A DNA stretch of 64,000 nucleotides from Bacteroidota bacterium (GTDB taxonomy: Bacteria > Bacteroidota > Bacteroidia > Flavobacteriales > Flavobacteriaceae). A model generated the notes under the pieces. It saw nothing but the letters and a program-made list of their open reading frames with translations, made no database searches and was not told where the DNA came from. Made by a program: the position numbers and the translations under genes. The stretch covers positions 62,001 through 126,000 of the forward strand of contig JAKQHT010000010.1 of the NCBI GenBank assembly GCA_029557895.1, written 5' to 3'. Position 1 is the stretch's first letter; each line of letters starts with the position of its first letter. Shown piece after piece: positions 1-9,427 of this stretch.

Positions 1-197
1 TGGATGACCAAGGTATCGATATCTTTCGTTAGAAGCATATTGCTGCCGCCACCAAGGATGAATGGGTGAGGATACTCGGGCATGGACAATAGGGCTGCCA
101 ATTCATCAACAGATTGTACTTTCGCAAAGTGAGAGGCCACAGCTTCAATGCCAAAGGTATTGTATGGCTTAAGAGATTTGTTTTCTTCGATGTGCAT
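1..197 (-). CDS. murB: UDP-N-acetylenolpyruvoylglucosamine reductase, N-terminal part (cut by window edge)
   Basis: Reading the minus strand from the ATG at 197-195 gives about 65 residues that begin MHIEENKSLKPYNTFGIEA and continue to an LGGGSNML motif. The NTFG stretch followed by GGGSN is the start of the FAD-binding domain of MurB, which reduces UDP-GlcNAc-enolpyruvate to UDP-MurNAc in the cytoplasm during peptidoglycan synthesis. The start codon shares one base with the TGA stop of the aminotransferase upstream (TGATG), so the two genes are very probably co-transcribed and translationally coupled. The C-terminal part lies outside the window, so completeness cannot be judged. Confidence 0.85.
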   Translation of the reverse strand, partial: MHIEENKSLKPYNTFGIEAVASHFAKVQSVDELAALLSMPEYPHPFILGGGSNMLLTKDIDTLVI

Positions 198-1387
198 CAG
201 TCTTTGTAAACCTTGAGTGCCTCGCCCAAAATTTGTACCGCCGTTTTAAGGCTCTCTTCATTGAGCACATAAGCAATTCGAACTTGGTTAAGACCAACAC
301 CTGGAGTTGAGTAAAACCCGGCTGCTGGCGCAACCATAACAGTCTGTTTGTTAATGTCAAAACTCTCTAAAAGCCATTGAGCAAAATGATCGGCATCTTT
401 TATCGGCAGTTGTGCAATACAATAAAATGCACCGCTTGGTTTTGCCACTTTTACCCCGGGTATTTTTTGAAGTTCGCTGATTAGGGTATTGCGCCTTTTG
501 GTGTATTCTTCAATAACTTCATCAAAATATGCTTGGGGCGTATCGAGTGCGGCTTCACTCGCTATCTGTGCAAATGTTGGCGGACTCAAACGTGCTTGGG
601 CAAATTTTAAAGCGGTTTTAATGAATTCTTTGTTCCTTGACACCAAATACCCAATCCGTGCGCCGCACATACTGTAACGCTTTGATACAGAATCGACCAT
701 GATGGCGTGGTTTTCCAAACCAGCTTCTTGCATGATGGAGTAGAATTCGGAGCCGTCATAGGCAAACTCGCGATAAACTTCGTCGGCAATAAGGAATAGG
801 TCGTGTTTTTTTACGATGGCGGCCAGTTTTTTTATTTCTTCTTTTGAGTACAGATATCCCGTTGGGTTGCCCGGATTGCAAATGAGAATGGCTTTGGTCT
901 TTGGCGTGATGAGTTCCTCGAAAGCTTCGATGGGTGGGAGCGCAAAATTGTCCTCGATTTTTGAGATAACCGGCACGACCTTGACGTTCGATGCTGTAGA
1001 AAAACCATTATAATTGGCATAGAAAGGCTCTGGTATGATAATCTCGTCGCCGTGATCCATGATACTGCCAAAAGCAAAGAGCAATGCCTCACTACCACCG
1101 GTAGTCACAATGATGTCGTTGTGCGATACATCGATATGGTTCTTTTTATAATAGGCTGCGATTTTCTTCCTATAGCCTTCAGACCCTTCAGATCGCGAAT
1201 AGGCAAGAATGTCTATAGAACTTTCTTTTATAGCCTCCAAAGCTATTGATGGGGTTTTGATATCGGGTTGGCCAATGTTCAAATGGTAAACGGTCTTTCC
1301 TTCTTGAAGCGCTTTTTCAGCATAAGGGACCAATTTTCTGATGGGCGACTCGGGCATGGATTGCCCTTTTTTCGAAATTTTTGGCAT
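197..1387 (-). CDS. PLP-dependent class I/II aminotransferase (aspartate aminotransferase-like)
   Basis: About 396 residues of a fold-type I aminotransferase that uses pyridoxal phosphate, probably acting on aspartate or a related amino acid. Visible hallmarks are the N-terminal HLNIGQPDI segment, the CNPGNPTG motif, the ADEVYREF segment that contacts the cofactor, and SVSKRYSMCGARIG, whose lysine is the expected Schiff-base residue. The reading frame extends 21 bases upstream to a TTG at 1408, but the ATG at 1387 begins MPKISKKG, the usual start of this family, so I prefer it. The stop overlaps the murB start by one base. Exact substrate cannot be set from sequence alone. Confidence 0.88.
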   Translation of the reverse strand: MPKISKKGQSMPESPIRKLVPYAEKALQEGKTVYHLNIGQPDIKTPSIALEAIKESSIDILAYSRSEGSEGYRKKIAAYYKKNHIDVSHNDIIVTTGGSEALLFAFGSIMDHGDEIIIPEPFYANYNGFSTASNVKVVPVISKIEDNFALPPIEAFEELITPKTKAILICNPGNPTGYLYSKEEIKKLAAIVKKHDLFLIADEVYREFAYDGSEFYSIMQEAGLENHAIMVDSVSKRYSMCGARIGYLVSRNKEFIKTALKFAQARLSPPTFAQIASEAALDTPQAYFDEVIEEYTKRRNTLISELQKIPGVKVAKPSGAFYCIAQLPIKDADHFAQWLLESFDINKQTVMVAPAAGFYSTPGVGLNQVRIAYVLNEESLKTAVQILGEALKVYKD

Positions 1388-1505
1388 GGGTTGGTATTTG
1401 TCCGGCAAAGTTCAGAAAAATTATCTTAAAATTTCTCTAAGATAACCATTTAAAATGATTTGATGTCATAAAGATTTGTAAATTGGATTGCACTAAGCCA
1501 CGAAC

Positions 1506-2834
1506 ATGCACCATAATACCATATTTCTGTTTTATTTCCTTCTGGTGTGTACATTTGGATTTTCTCAAAGCAAGTTTCAAATCAAGAATTCCAAAAGCAC
1601 AAAAATCGAATTTGAACTGATAAATAATTTAATCGTTTTTCCATTGAAAGTCAACGGTGCAGAACTTTCGTTTCTGCTGGATTCAGGAGTAAGCAAACCG
1701 ATACTCTTCAACATTGTCAACATGTCAGACTCGCTCCACATCAACCATGTTGAGAGCATCTATATAAGAGGTCTTGGCGACCAAGGTTCGGTAGAGGCAT
1801 TGAAGTCCAAAAAGAATGTGATCCAGGTGGGCGAGGCAGTAAAGGACGATCAAGATATTTTTGTAATTTTTGATGAAGACATAAATTTTACCCCCCGCCT
1901 CGGTGTGCCTGTCCATGGCATTATTGGCTATGATATTTTTAAGGATTTTATCGTTGAGGTCAACTATGCTTCAAAATACCTTATGCTTTTCGATCCTAAA
2001 ACATATCAATACAAAAAGTGTAAGAAATGCAAGACCTTAGACCTGGATTTCCACCAGAACAAGCCTTACATAAATGCAAAAATAGAGATCCACGATAGTC
2101 AAGTTCCCGTCAAGCTCCTGATTGATTCCGGCAGCAGTGATGCTTTGTGGCTTTTTGAAGAAGACTCATTGGGCATTGTACCACACGGTGTAAAGTTTTT
2201 TGACGATTTTCTCGGCAAAGGATTGAGTGGAAGTATTTATGGCAAACGTACAAGGATTGGCGCCTTTTCTCTTGGCGATTTCCACCTGAATAAGGTAAAT
2301 GCAGCTTTTCCCGAGGCTTCGGCAATTGGAGTGGCAAGGTCTTACAAAGAACGCAATGGGAGTGTAGCCGGTGAAATTTTAAAACGCTTTAACCTGATCG
2401 TGGATTATGGCAACCAAAAGTTAACGCTCAAAAAAAACAAGTACTTCAAAAAGCCATTCAACTATAATATGAGCGGAATTACACTTGAACAAGAAGGGTT
2501 TAGGATTGTAAAGGAGCAATACGATGCAGTTGCAAAAGACGACTATGGCAACCGGACCAATAGCAACAGCATGGTCACTGTAATAGCGTCTTATCGGTTT
2601 ATGTTGAAACCGGCTTTTAAGGTTGTCGAACTTCGGGAAGGTTCACCTGCAGAACAGGCGGGTCTTATTAAAAACGATATTGTTCTGAAGATAAATGGCA
2701 ACGAAACCAAGAACCTGACACTTCAGGAGGTCAACAAACTATTGCAAGGCGATGACGGCGACTTTGTAAAGATGACAATAGACCGGAACGGGTTTATCAT
2801 ATTGGTCTCTTTTAGGCTCAAGAGTTTGTTCTGA
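1506..2834 (+). CDS. Exported retropepsin-like aspartyl protease with C-terminal PDZ domain
   Basis: 442 residues with an N-terminal hydrophobic signal segment (about residues 5-20). Two DSG triads are visible, LLDSG at about residue 59 and LIDSG near residue 207, each followed by hydrophobic turns, which is the layout of a two-lobed aspartyl protease of the retropepsin/gag-polyprotease type found in Bacteroidota. Residues about 365-440 form a PDZ domain (GSPAEQAGLIKNDIVLKING), typically used for peptide or C-terminus binding. Probable location is the periplasm or cell surface. It is divergent from the aminotransferase and convergent with the DUF1573 gene. Substrate is unknown; proteolytic activity is inferred from the paired DSG motifs only. 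Confidence 0.72.
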   Translation: MHHNTIFLFYFLLVCTFGFSQSKFQIKNSKSTKIEFELINNLIVFPLKVNGAELSFLLDSGVSKPILFNIVNMSDSLHINHVESIYIRGLGDQGSVEALKSKKNVIQVGEAVKDDQDIFVIFDEDINFTPRLGVPVHGIIGYDIFKDFIVEVNYASKYLMLFDPKTYQYKKCKKCKTLDLDFHQNKPYINAKIEIHDSQVPVKLLIDSGSSDALWLFEEDSLGIVPHGVKFFDDFLGKGLSGSIYGKRTRIGAFSLGDFHLNKVNAAFPEASAIGVARSYKERNGSVAGEILKRFNLIVDYGNQKLTLKKNKYFKKPFNYNMSGITLEQEGFRIVKEQYDAVAKDDYGNRTNSNSMVTVIASYRFMLKPAFKVVELREGSPAEQAGLIKNDIVLKINGNETKNLTLQEVNKLLQGDDGDFVKMTIDRNGFIILVSFRLKSLF

Positions 2835-2837
2835 AAA

Positions 2838-2863
2838 CAAAAACGCCCCCATTTCTGGAGGCG
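2838..2863 (-). terminator. Rho-independent terminator of the DUF1573 gene
   Basis: On the minus strand a stem CGCCTCC / GGGGGCG (7 bp with one T-G wobble, loop of 6) is followed directly by TTTTTGTTTT. It lies 20 bases beyond the stop of the minus-strand DUF1573 gene and just past the stop of the convergent protease gene, so it ends the minus-strand transcript. Confidence 0.7.
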
Positions 2864-2883
2864 CTATCGTTTTAATGGTGTTG

Positions 2884-3309
2884 TTATTGTTCCATCACGC
2901 TCTTGCTTTTCTTTTCGAGTACACTGGCGTTTGCCGGGTCTATGACCTCTCCTTTAATTTTCAGTGAAACCGTTGGCCTGTCGGCATTGGAAGTCACGGT
3001 AATGGTCTTACGTATCGGATTGACCCTGTTAGTATCATACTTTACAGAAATCTCGCCACTTTCACCGGGCATGATAGGTCCTTCGGGTTTTTTTGGCACG
3101 GTACAGCCACAAGTAGATTTGACATCACTGATGATCAATGGCGCATTACCGGTATTGGTAAACTCAAATACCCTGACCCCGTCATCGCCTTTGCTGATGG
3201 TGCCGTAGTCAATGGTTTCGGTTTTGAATTCAATCTTTGCTTTCTTTTCTTGTGCATTCATTGAAAAACTCAAGAAAGCCACTAACAAAATTGCTACTAA
3301 TTGTTTCAT
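2884..3309 (-). CDS. DUF1573 domain protein, exported
   Basis: 141 residues with a signal peptide (MKQLVAILLVAFLSFSMNA then QEKK). The body carries the DUF1573 signature: FEFTNTGNAPL, then STCGCTVP with two cysteines two residues apart (C-G-C), then a beta-rich stretch ending in IKGEVIDP. DUF1573 is an Ig-like/ASH-type beta-sandwich of unknown role, abundant in Bacteroidota, and probably periplasmic here. It has its own consensus promoter and its own terminator, so it is monocistronic. It is divergent from valS. Function cannot be stated beyond the family. Confidence 0.8.
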   Translation of the reverse strand: MKQLVAILLVAFLSFSMNAQEKKAKIEFKTETIDYGTISKGDDGVRVFEFTNTGNAPLIISDVKSTCGCTVPKKPEGPIMPGESGEISVKYDTNRVNPIRKTITVTSNADRPTVSLKIKGEVIDPANASVLEKKSKSVMEQ

Positions 3310-3406
3310 AGGTTTTGATATATATATTCGTTAAACAAAAAAATCGTCTTTTGTTACTGGTCTGATCATTAGGTGATTATATTCTGTAACAACCAAACCT
3401 GCATTC

Positions 3407-3437
3407 CAAAACTACTTACTTTTTTCCATCCTGCAAA
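3407..3437 (-). promoter_or_regulatory. Bacteroidota-type promoter for the DUF1573 gene
   Basis: The minus strand reads TTTG (3437-3434), 19 bases, then TAGTTTTG (3414-3407). This matches the Bacteroidota sigma-ABfr consensus TTTG-N19-TAnnTTTG exactly in both boxes and in spacing. It would give a 5' leader of about 90 bases. Confidence 0.7.
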
Positions 3438-3498
3438 ATAAATTAGACATCTTGTACCATTTATTGCCTGCTCAAATGGGTATAAAATCATTAGAACA

Positions 3499-3529
3499 TT
3501 TCACAAAAAAAGAAATATAAGTACTTTTG
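3499..3529 (+). promoter_or_regulatory. Promoter for valS
   Basis: TTTC (one mismatch to TTTG), 19 bases, then TACTTTTG at 3522-3529, a perfect TAnnTTTG box. Transcription would begin near 3534. The in-frame TTG at 3527 lies inside this box and therefore cannot be the start codon, which supports the ATG at 3560. Confidence 0.6.
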
Positions 3530-3559
3530 CACATTACTTTACAAAAACAATACCAAAAT

Positions 3560-6193
3560 ATGCAGATCCCGACAAAATATTCAGCAGACATCATAGAAAA
3601 CAAATGGTACAGCTACTGGATGGAGCACAAATTTTTCAGGTCGGTGCCGGATAGTAGACAACCCTATACGATAGTCATTCCGCCACCAAACGTTACCGGG
3701 GTTCTGCACATGGGGCATATGCTCAACAACACGGTGCAAGATGTACTGATACGTCGTGCAAGGCTACAAGGCAAAAATGCCTGTTGGGTACCCGGTACGG
3801 ACCATGCATCGATAGCCACAGAGGCTAAAGTGGTTGCAAAATTGAAAGAACAAGGCATTGACAAAAACGACCTTACAAGGGAAGAGTTTTTAAAGCACGC
3901 TTGGGAATGGACACATGAATACGGTGGGGTCATCCTCGAACAACTGAAAAAGCTCGGATGCTCCTGCGATTGGGATCGTACCAAGTTTACCATGGACGAC
4001 GATATGAACGAATCGGTCATAAAGGTTTTTGTCGATCTGTTCAATAAAGGTCTTATATATAGAGGTTATAGAATGGTCAATTGGGATCCCGAAGCCAGAA
4101 CCACCTTGTCAGACGAAGAAGTTGTATATATAGAAAGGACTGACAAGCTCTATTATGTCAACTATAGGCTCGAAAATGAAGATGGTTTTGTCACCATTGC
4201 CACCACGAGGCCGGAAACCATTTTGGGAGATACTGCCGTGTGCGTGAATCCCAATGATGACAGGTTCAAGCATTTGATAGGGAAAATGGTCATAGTGCCT
4301 GTCTGTAACAGAACGGTGCCCATCATAGCCGACGATTATGTAGATATGGAGTTTGGTACCGGCTGTCTTAAAATTACCCCTGCCCACGATGTCAATGATA
4401 AAGAAATTGGAGAACGTCACAAATTGCAGATCATCGATGTTATCAACGAAGATGGAACGCTCAACGGTTTTGGCCTGCACCACCAAGGGAAAGATAGGGT
4501 CGTGGCTCGTAAGGACATGGCCAAAGAACTCGAGCAAATGGGTATTTTGGTAAAAACCGAAGACATACTGCACAAAGTAGGTACTAGTGAGCGAACAGGT
4601 GCAGTGATTGAGCCTCGCCTCTCTGACCAATGGTTCCTTAAAATGGGCGATTTGGTAAAACCGGCTCTAAAAGCTGTTTTGGAAGATGAAACCATCAAGC
4701 TTTACCCAAACCGTTTCAACAATACCTATAGACACTGGTTGGAAAACATCCGGGACTGGAACATTTCCCGTCAGCTAATCTGGGGGCAGCAGATCCCAGC
4801 GTATTATTATGGTGACAGCAAAGAAGATTTTGTAGTGGCCGAAACCGCAGAAGCCGCATTGGCATTGGCCAAATCAAAATCGGGTAATCCAAATTTGTCA
4901 CTCGACAATTTGACCCAAGACAAAGATGCTTTGGATACTTGGTTTTCTTCATGGCTTTGGCCCATTAGCGTTTTTGACGGTATCCGTAATCCCGACAATC
5001 TCGAAATCAAGTATTACTACCCAACCAACGATCTGGTCACGGGTCCCGATATTCTGTTTTTCTGGGTGGCACGGATGATCATTGCCGGATATGAATACCG
5101 AGACCAAAAACCGTTTGAAAATGTTTATCTCACAGGTCTGGTCAGGGACAAGCACCGTCGAAAAATGAGCAAATCGCTTGGCAATTCGCCAGATGCTCTA
5201 AAACTGATTGACGATTATGGAGCCGATGGTGTCCGTGTCGGGTTGTTGTTGAGTTCAGCAGCCGGAAACGACCTCATGTTTGATGAAGAACTTTGCAAGC
5301 AAGGCAAAGCATTTGCCAATAAGATCTGGAACGCTTTTCGTTTAATTAAAGGTTGGGAAGTGGCCGATATCGAACAGCCACAGGCCGCAAAAGCAGCTCT
5401 GGAATGGTACCGTGCAAAATTCCTAAAAACATTAAGCGAAATAGAAGATCATTACAGCAAGTTTAGGCTTTCGGATGCGCTGATGGCTATTTACAAATTG
5501 ATATGGGACGATTTCTGTTCTTGGTTATTGGAAATTACAAAACCTGATTACCAGCAACCAATAGATTCGGTAACTTTTAATGACACCATCAAAATATTGG
5601 AATCAAACCTTAAGTTGCTACATCCATTTATGCCTTTCTTGACAGAAGAAATCTGGCAACATATTGTAGTGCGCAAGCCCGAAGAAGCCTTGATTGTTGC
5701 CAACTATCCAAAAACCGAAGCTTTTGATGAGGCCATCATCAATGATTTTGAGAATATTAAGGAAGTTGTAGCAGGTATTAGATCGCTTCGTAAAGAAAAA
5801 TCGATTGCCTTTAGAGAACCTATCGCGCTTTCTGTGCTCGACAATGAACATCTTTCGGGTAAATTTGACGCCGTGATTACCAAGCTCGGCAATGTTTCCG
5901 AAATAAGTTTGGTGTCAAAATCTTTGGATGGCGCTATGAGTTTTAGGGTAAAATCCAATGAATATTTTGTCCCTGTTTCCGGAAACGTCAATATAGAAGA
6001 AGAACTAAAGAAACTTAACGATGAATTAAAATACACCGAAGGGTTTTTAAGATCGGTGCAGGGCAAACTGTCGAATGAACGTTTTGTAAACAACGCACCA
6101 GAGCAAGTGCTGCAGAACGAACGCAAGAAAGAAGCCGACGCTCTGGCCAAGATAGTGACCTTGAAAGCAAGTCTCGCAAATCTGTCACAGTAA
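3560..6193 (+). CDS. valS: Valine--tRNA ligase
   Basis: 877 residues, the normal length for a class I valyl-tRNA synthetase, which charges tRNA-Val with valine in the cytoplasm and edits threonine. Counting from MQIPTKYS, the HIGH-type motif is H50-M-G-H53 within PPPNVTGVLHMGH, and the KMSKS motif is at residues 535-539. The CP1 editing insert lies between them (TTRPETILGDTAV), and the C-terminal tail is a coiled coil (EEELKKLNDELK...). The open frame extends upstream to a TTG at 3527, but that codon is inside the promoter -7 box, so the ATG at 3560 is used. It is convergent with rodA, with 27 bases between the stops. Confidence 0.97.
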   Translation: MQIPTKYSADIIENKWYSYWMEHKFFRSVPDSRQPYTIVIPPPNVTGVLHMGHMLNNTVQDVLIRRARLQGKNACWVPGTDHASIATEAKVVAKLKEQGIDKNDLTREEFLKHAWEWTHEYGGVILEQLKKLGCSCDWDRTKFTMDDDMNESVIKVFVDLFNKGLIYRGYRMVNWDPEARTTLSDEEVVYIERTDKLYYVNYRLENEDGFVTIATTRPETILGDTAVCVNPNDDRFKHLIGKMVIVPVCNRTVPIIADDYVDMEFGTGCLKITPAHDVNDKEIGERHKLQIIDVINEDGTLNGFGLHHQGKDRVVARKDMAKELEQMGILVKTEDILHKVGTSERTGAVIEPRLSDQWFLKMGDLVKPALKAVLEDETIKLYPNRFNNTYRHWLENIRDWNISRQLIWGQQIPAYYYGDSKEDFVVAETAEAALALAKSKSGNPNLSLDNLTQDKDALDTWFSSWLWPISVFDGIRNPDNLEIKYYYPTNDLVTGPDILFFWVARMIIAGYEYRDQKPFENVYLTGLVRDKHRRKMSKSLGNSPDALKLIDDYGADGVRVGLLLSSAAGNDLMFDEELCKQGKAFANKIWNAFRLIKGWEVADIEQPQAAKAALEWYRAKFLKTLSEIEDHYSKFRLSDALMAIYKLIWDDFCSWLLEITKPDYQQPIDSVTFNDTIKILESNLKLLHPFMPFLTEEIWQHIVVRKPEEALIVANYPKTEAFDEAIINDFENIKEVVAGIRSLRKEKSIAFREPIALSVLDNEHLSGKFDAVITKLGNVSEISLVSKSLDGAMSFRVKSNEYFVPVSGNVNIEEELKKLNDELKYTEGFLRSVQGKLSNERFVNNAPEQVLQNERKKEADALAKIVTLKASLANLSQ

Positions 6194-6220
6194 TTTTGAT
6201 ATGGGTTTCTGATAAAGTTT

Positions 6221-7498
6221 TTACCAGTCGTACAGTCTGTTTGAATCCAATTTTATGAATATGAACAGCAAAAGGGTAAAGCCCCAAAGGCTTGAACCTC
6301 CATAGCTGAAGAACGGCAAGGGAATGCCGATGGTGGGTATCAGGCCCATCACCATCCCAATGTTGATCATAAAATGGACAAAAAATATGGATGCCACGCT
6401 GTAACCATAAACTCGGGAAAACTGCGATTTTTGAAGTTCTGCCAAATACAAGATCCGGGTAATGAGGCTAACGAAAAGGATGACCAACAATGCGCTTCCC
6501 ACAAAACCCCATTCTTCACCCACGGTGCTAAAAATATAGTCTGTATGTTGTTCCGGTACAAACTTTCCGGTTGTCCTTGTGCCTTGCATAAATCCTTTTC
6601 CGTTCAAACCTCCTGAGCTGATGGCCTTTTCAGATTCGTTAAGGTTGTATAGGATGGTCTGCTTCATTTCCTCAAGTTTCTGCGGGTCTTTTTCGAGGCG
6701 TAGCCACAGGCCCAAACGGTCTTGTTGGTGCGGTTTGAGAATGTTTTCATAAAAATAATTGACCCCAAAACAAAGCCCCGCACACAATAGGAATATGCTG
6801 GCACTTTCAAGAATCATCGGTCGTCTTTTTTTGCCGAAAAAATGGATACATATGACAGCTACAGCTGTGATTATTACGGTAGTAGTAATGCCAAATTTCA
6901 AGGTAAGGATACCCAGAGCAAGTGCAACAACTCCGATGAGAAGATAAATCTGCTGTATTCCTTCCCTGTAAAAGACAAAGAAAAAAGCCCCGTAAACCAC
7001 CGTGCTGCCCGCATCGTTCTGTAACAATATGAGAACCGCCGGCACCATGATGATGGCCGCACAACGTAGTTGGTCTTTGATGGTTTTGATGTTGGTCTGT
7101 AGGTCGCTGATGTATTTTGCAACGGCCAATGCAGTTGCGAATTTTGCAAATTCACTTGGTTGTAAGGTCATGCCCCCAATGCCGTACCATGATGTGGCCC
7201 CGTTAACGTTTTTTCCGAAAATAAACAACCCGGCCAATGATAGCAGTGAAATAAAATAGATGATACTTGCGAAACGTTCATAAAATTTGGCCTCAATGGC
7301 CAAGGTAATTACAATCAGTCCAAAAGTCATCAATATGAACAAGGCCTGTTTGCCATATGGTTGATCCATATCAAAATAATTGGTAACCTCACCATGATGC
7401 GAAGCAGATAAAATATTGAACCAGCCAAAAATGACCAATAGCAAAAATAGAACTATGGATATCCAATCAAGTCTGTAGCTGCGTTGTTCTGTCTGCAT
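6221..7498 (-). CDS. rodA: Rod-shape-determining peptidoglycan glycosyltransferase RodA
   Basis: 425 residues, a SEDS-family integral membrane protein with about ten hydrophobic helices that polymerises lipid II into glycan strands for cell elongation. The last loop and helix carry the SEDS signature (GLIPTIGIPLPFFSYGGSS), and the GGLNGKGFMQGT region matches the large extracytoplasmic loop. It is the last gene of the minus-strand purH-mreB-mreC-mreD-mrdA-rodA block and starts 21 bases after mrdA, its transpeptidase partner. Confidence 0.94.
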   Translation of the reverse strand: MQTEQRSYRLDWISIVLFLLLVIFGWFNILSASHHGEVTNYFDMDQPYGKQALFILMTFGLIVITLAIEAKFYERFASIIYFISLLSLAGLFIFGKNVNGATSWYGIGGMTLQPSEFAKFATALAVAKYISDLQTNIKTIKDQLRCAAIIMVPAVLILLQNDAGSTVVYGAFFFVFYREGIQQIYLLIGVVALALGILTLKFGITTTVIITAVAVICIHFFGKKRRPMILESASIFLLCAGLCFGVNYFYENILKPHQQDRLGLWLRLEKDPQKLEEMKQTILYNLNESEKAISSGGLNGKGFMQGTRTTGKFVPEQHTDYIFSTVGEEWGFVGSALLVILFVSLITRILYLAELQKSQFSRVYGYSVASIFFVHFMINIGMVMGLIPTIGIPLPFFSYGGSSLWGFTLLLFIFIKLDSNRLYDW

Positions 7499-7519
7499 AT
7501 TTGTCGGTTAGTCCTTAAT

Positions 7520-9427
7520 TTATTTTACTGATTTGGGTTTATCTTCCATAGGGATGATGTCTATAGTCGCTCCTTTGTTAATTGTAAACGGTTCACCGGA
7601 ATAAGGTTTGGCATATTCACTTTCCAGGCCGTGGGTCAATATCCATGTCTCCATATCCTTACGGGTGATTTCGCCTTTGATATATTTTTCGATCATCAAA
7701 CTTGCGATGCGACCAGCAAAACGGCTTCCCCAATACCCGTTTTCCACAAAAACGGCGATGGCGATTGTGGGATTGTCCTTTGGAGCAAAAGCAACGAAAA
7801 TTGAATGATCGGTAAGTTGTGTCCTGACCCCATTGATTTTTGTGAAGTTTTCTGCTGTACCTGTTTTGCCGCATATTTCGATACCGGGAACTTTCAGCGT
7901 CGAAGCTGTACCGTGGTTATAAACATCAAACATCCCCTGTACTATGGGTTCAAAATACTGCTTGTCTATCGTTGTGTGTTTGGGGTGGGTAAATTTCTGA
8001 TCGATTTCACCGCCCTCAATCTGCTTTATGATATGTGGTGTGTAATAATGGCCCCTGTTTCCAATGGCCGCAGCCATATTGGCAAGTTGTATGGGTGTGG
8101 TGAGGATTTCGCCTTGACCGATTGCGTTGGAAAGGTTGTATGTGCTTCCCCATCGGTTTTCGCCATAAGTACGGTCGTACAATTTGCGATCGGGAACTTT
8201 TCCGGGCTGCCCGACCGATAGGTCGTTGTTAAGGAAATCGCCCAAACCAAAACTTTTTACGTGTTTGCTCCACACATCCATGCCATCGCCCGGATTGCCA
8301 TTTTTGTCGATGATCCTTCTGTAAACATTGGCGAAATAAGCGTTGCAAGAATTGTAAATGCCACCATTCATATTTAGTGGGCTGGCGTGTGAGTGGCATC
8401 CCATTTTACGTCCACCATAGCTATAGCCAAGGTTGCAGCCAAAACGTTCTTCGGTTGTTACTACCTGTTCTTGAAGACCTATGAGCGCATTCAATATTTT
8501 GAATGGAGAACCCGGGGGATACATGGCCTGAAGTCCTCGGTCATAAAGAGGTTTTGCTATCGTGTCATGGTAAAGTTTATTGAAGTTTGCCGAACGTTGC
8601 CTTCCGACCAGCAGGTTGGGGTTGTATGTGGGCGCCGAAATCATGGCAAGGATTTCGCCCGTTGCCGGTTCTATGGCTACGATACCGCCCCGTTTGTGGC
8701 GCATCAAGAGTTCGCCGTATTCTTGGAGGGTCGCATCAATGGTAATGGTGATGTCTCTCCCCGATTGTGGCAGGGTATCGTAAATGCCTTCTTTGTACGG
8801 GCCAATATCTCTGTTGAAACGGTCTTTTTGGATGAACTTGATGCCTTTCACACCTCTCAAAACATCTTCATAGGTCTTTTCGACGCCCTGTTTTCCTATG
8901 AGATCGCCCATTTTGTAATACGGATTGTTCTGGATGATGTAATTGTTGACTTCTCCAATATCGCCAAGTACATTGGCGCCTATCGAACGCTGGTAATCTC
9001 TCAGGGAGCGTTTTTGGATATAGAAACCTTCAAATTTCCTGATCTTTTCTTGAAGCATTGCAAAGTCGTTCCGTGACAATTGAGGAATGAACACTGACGG
9101 TAGCCTTGGCGAATAGTTGTAAGCTTTGGTATAGATGTTTATGAAATCTTGCTTGGTAATTCTTAACAACGAACAAAATTCCAATGTATCCAATGGCCTT
9201 ACTTCCCTCGGTATAACCATGACATCGTAAGATGGCTGGTTGGCAACCAGCAAAACACCGTTACGGTCATAGATATAGCCCCGCTTGGGGTAATCATAGA
9301 CTTTGCGGATGGCATTGTCATCATAAAGGCTATATTCGTCCGGCTTATAAACTTGTAAATAAAAAAGCCTTGCGATAAAGACAAGCCCGACCGAAATGAC
9401 CAAAGAAAAAAGTAAAAGTTTTCTCAT
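7520..9427 (-). CDS. mrdA: Penicillin-binding protein 2 (elongasome transpeptidase)
   Basis: 635 residues of a class B PBP, anchored by an N-terminal helix (residues 4-25), that cross-links new peptidoglycan during elongation. The three transpeptidase motifs are present: SxxK as S307-P-F-K310, SxN as S360-C-N362, and KTG at 521-523. The N-terminal dimerisation/pedestal domain occupies about residues 45-220 and includes the typical RGYIYDRNG segment. The start overlaps mreD by 4 bases (ATGA), and rodA follows closely, as expected for the RodA-PBP2 pair. Confidence 0.95.
   Translation of the reverse strand: MRKLLLFSLVISVGLVFIARLFYLQVYKPDEYSLYDDNAIRKVYDYPKRGYIYDRNGVLLVANQPSYDVMVIPREVRPLDTLEFCSLLRITKQDFINIYTKAYNYSPRLPSVFIPQLSRNDFAMLQEKIRKFEGFYIQKRSLRDYQRSIGANVLGDIGEVNNYIIQNNPYYKMGDLIGKQGVEKTYEDVLRGVKGIKFIQKDRFNRDIGPYKEGIYDTLPQSGRDITITIDATLQEYGELLMRHKRGGIVAIEPATGEILAMISAPTYNPNLLVGRQRSANFNKLYHDTIAKPLYDRGLQAMYPPGSPFKILNALIGLQEQVVTTEERFGCNLGYSYGGRKMGCHSHASPLNMNGGIYNSCNAYFANVYRRIIDKNGNPGDGMDVWSKHVKSFGLGDFLNNDLSVGQPGKVPDRKLYDRTYGENRWGSTYNLSNAIGQGEILTTPIQLANMAAAIGNRGHYYTPHIIKQIEGGEIDQKFTHPKHTTIDKQYFEPIVQGMFDVYNHGTASTLKVPGIEICGKTGTAENFTKINGVRTQLTDHSIFVAFAPKDNPTIAIAVFVENGYWGSRFAGRIASLMIEKYIKGEITRKDMETWILTHGLESEYAKPYSGEPFTINKGATIDIIPMEDKPKSVK

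Noticed and set aside
3527-3559. TTG start for valS at 3527
   Set aside because: The codon lies inside a perfect TAnnTTTG promoter box, so it would not be transcribed; ATG 3560 starts the family-typical N-terminus.
8393-9076. 227-codon plus-strand open frame inside mrdA
   Set aside because: mrdA has all three penicillin-binding motifs in the right order on the minus strand; the opposing frame has no recognisable domain.
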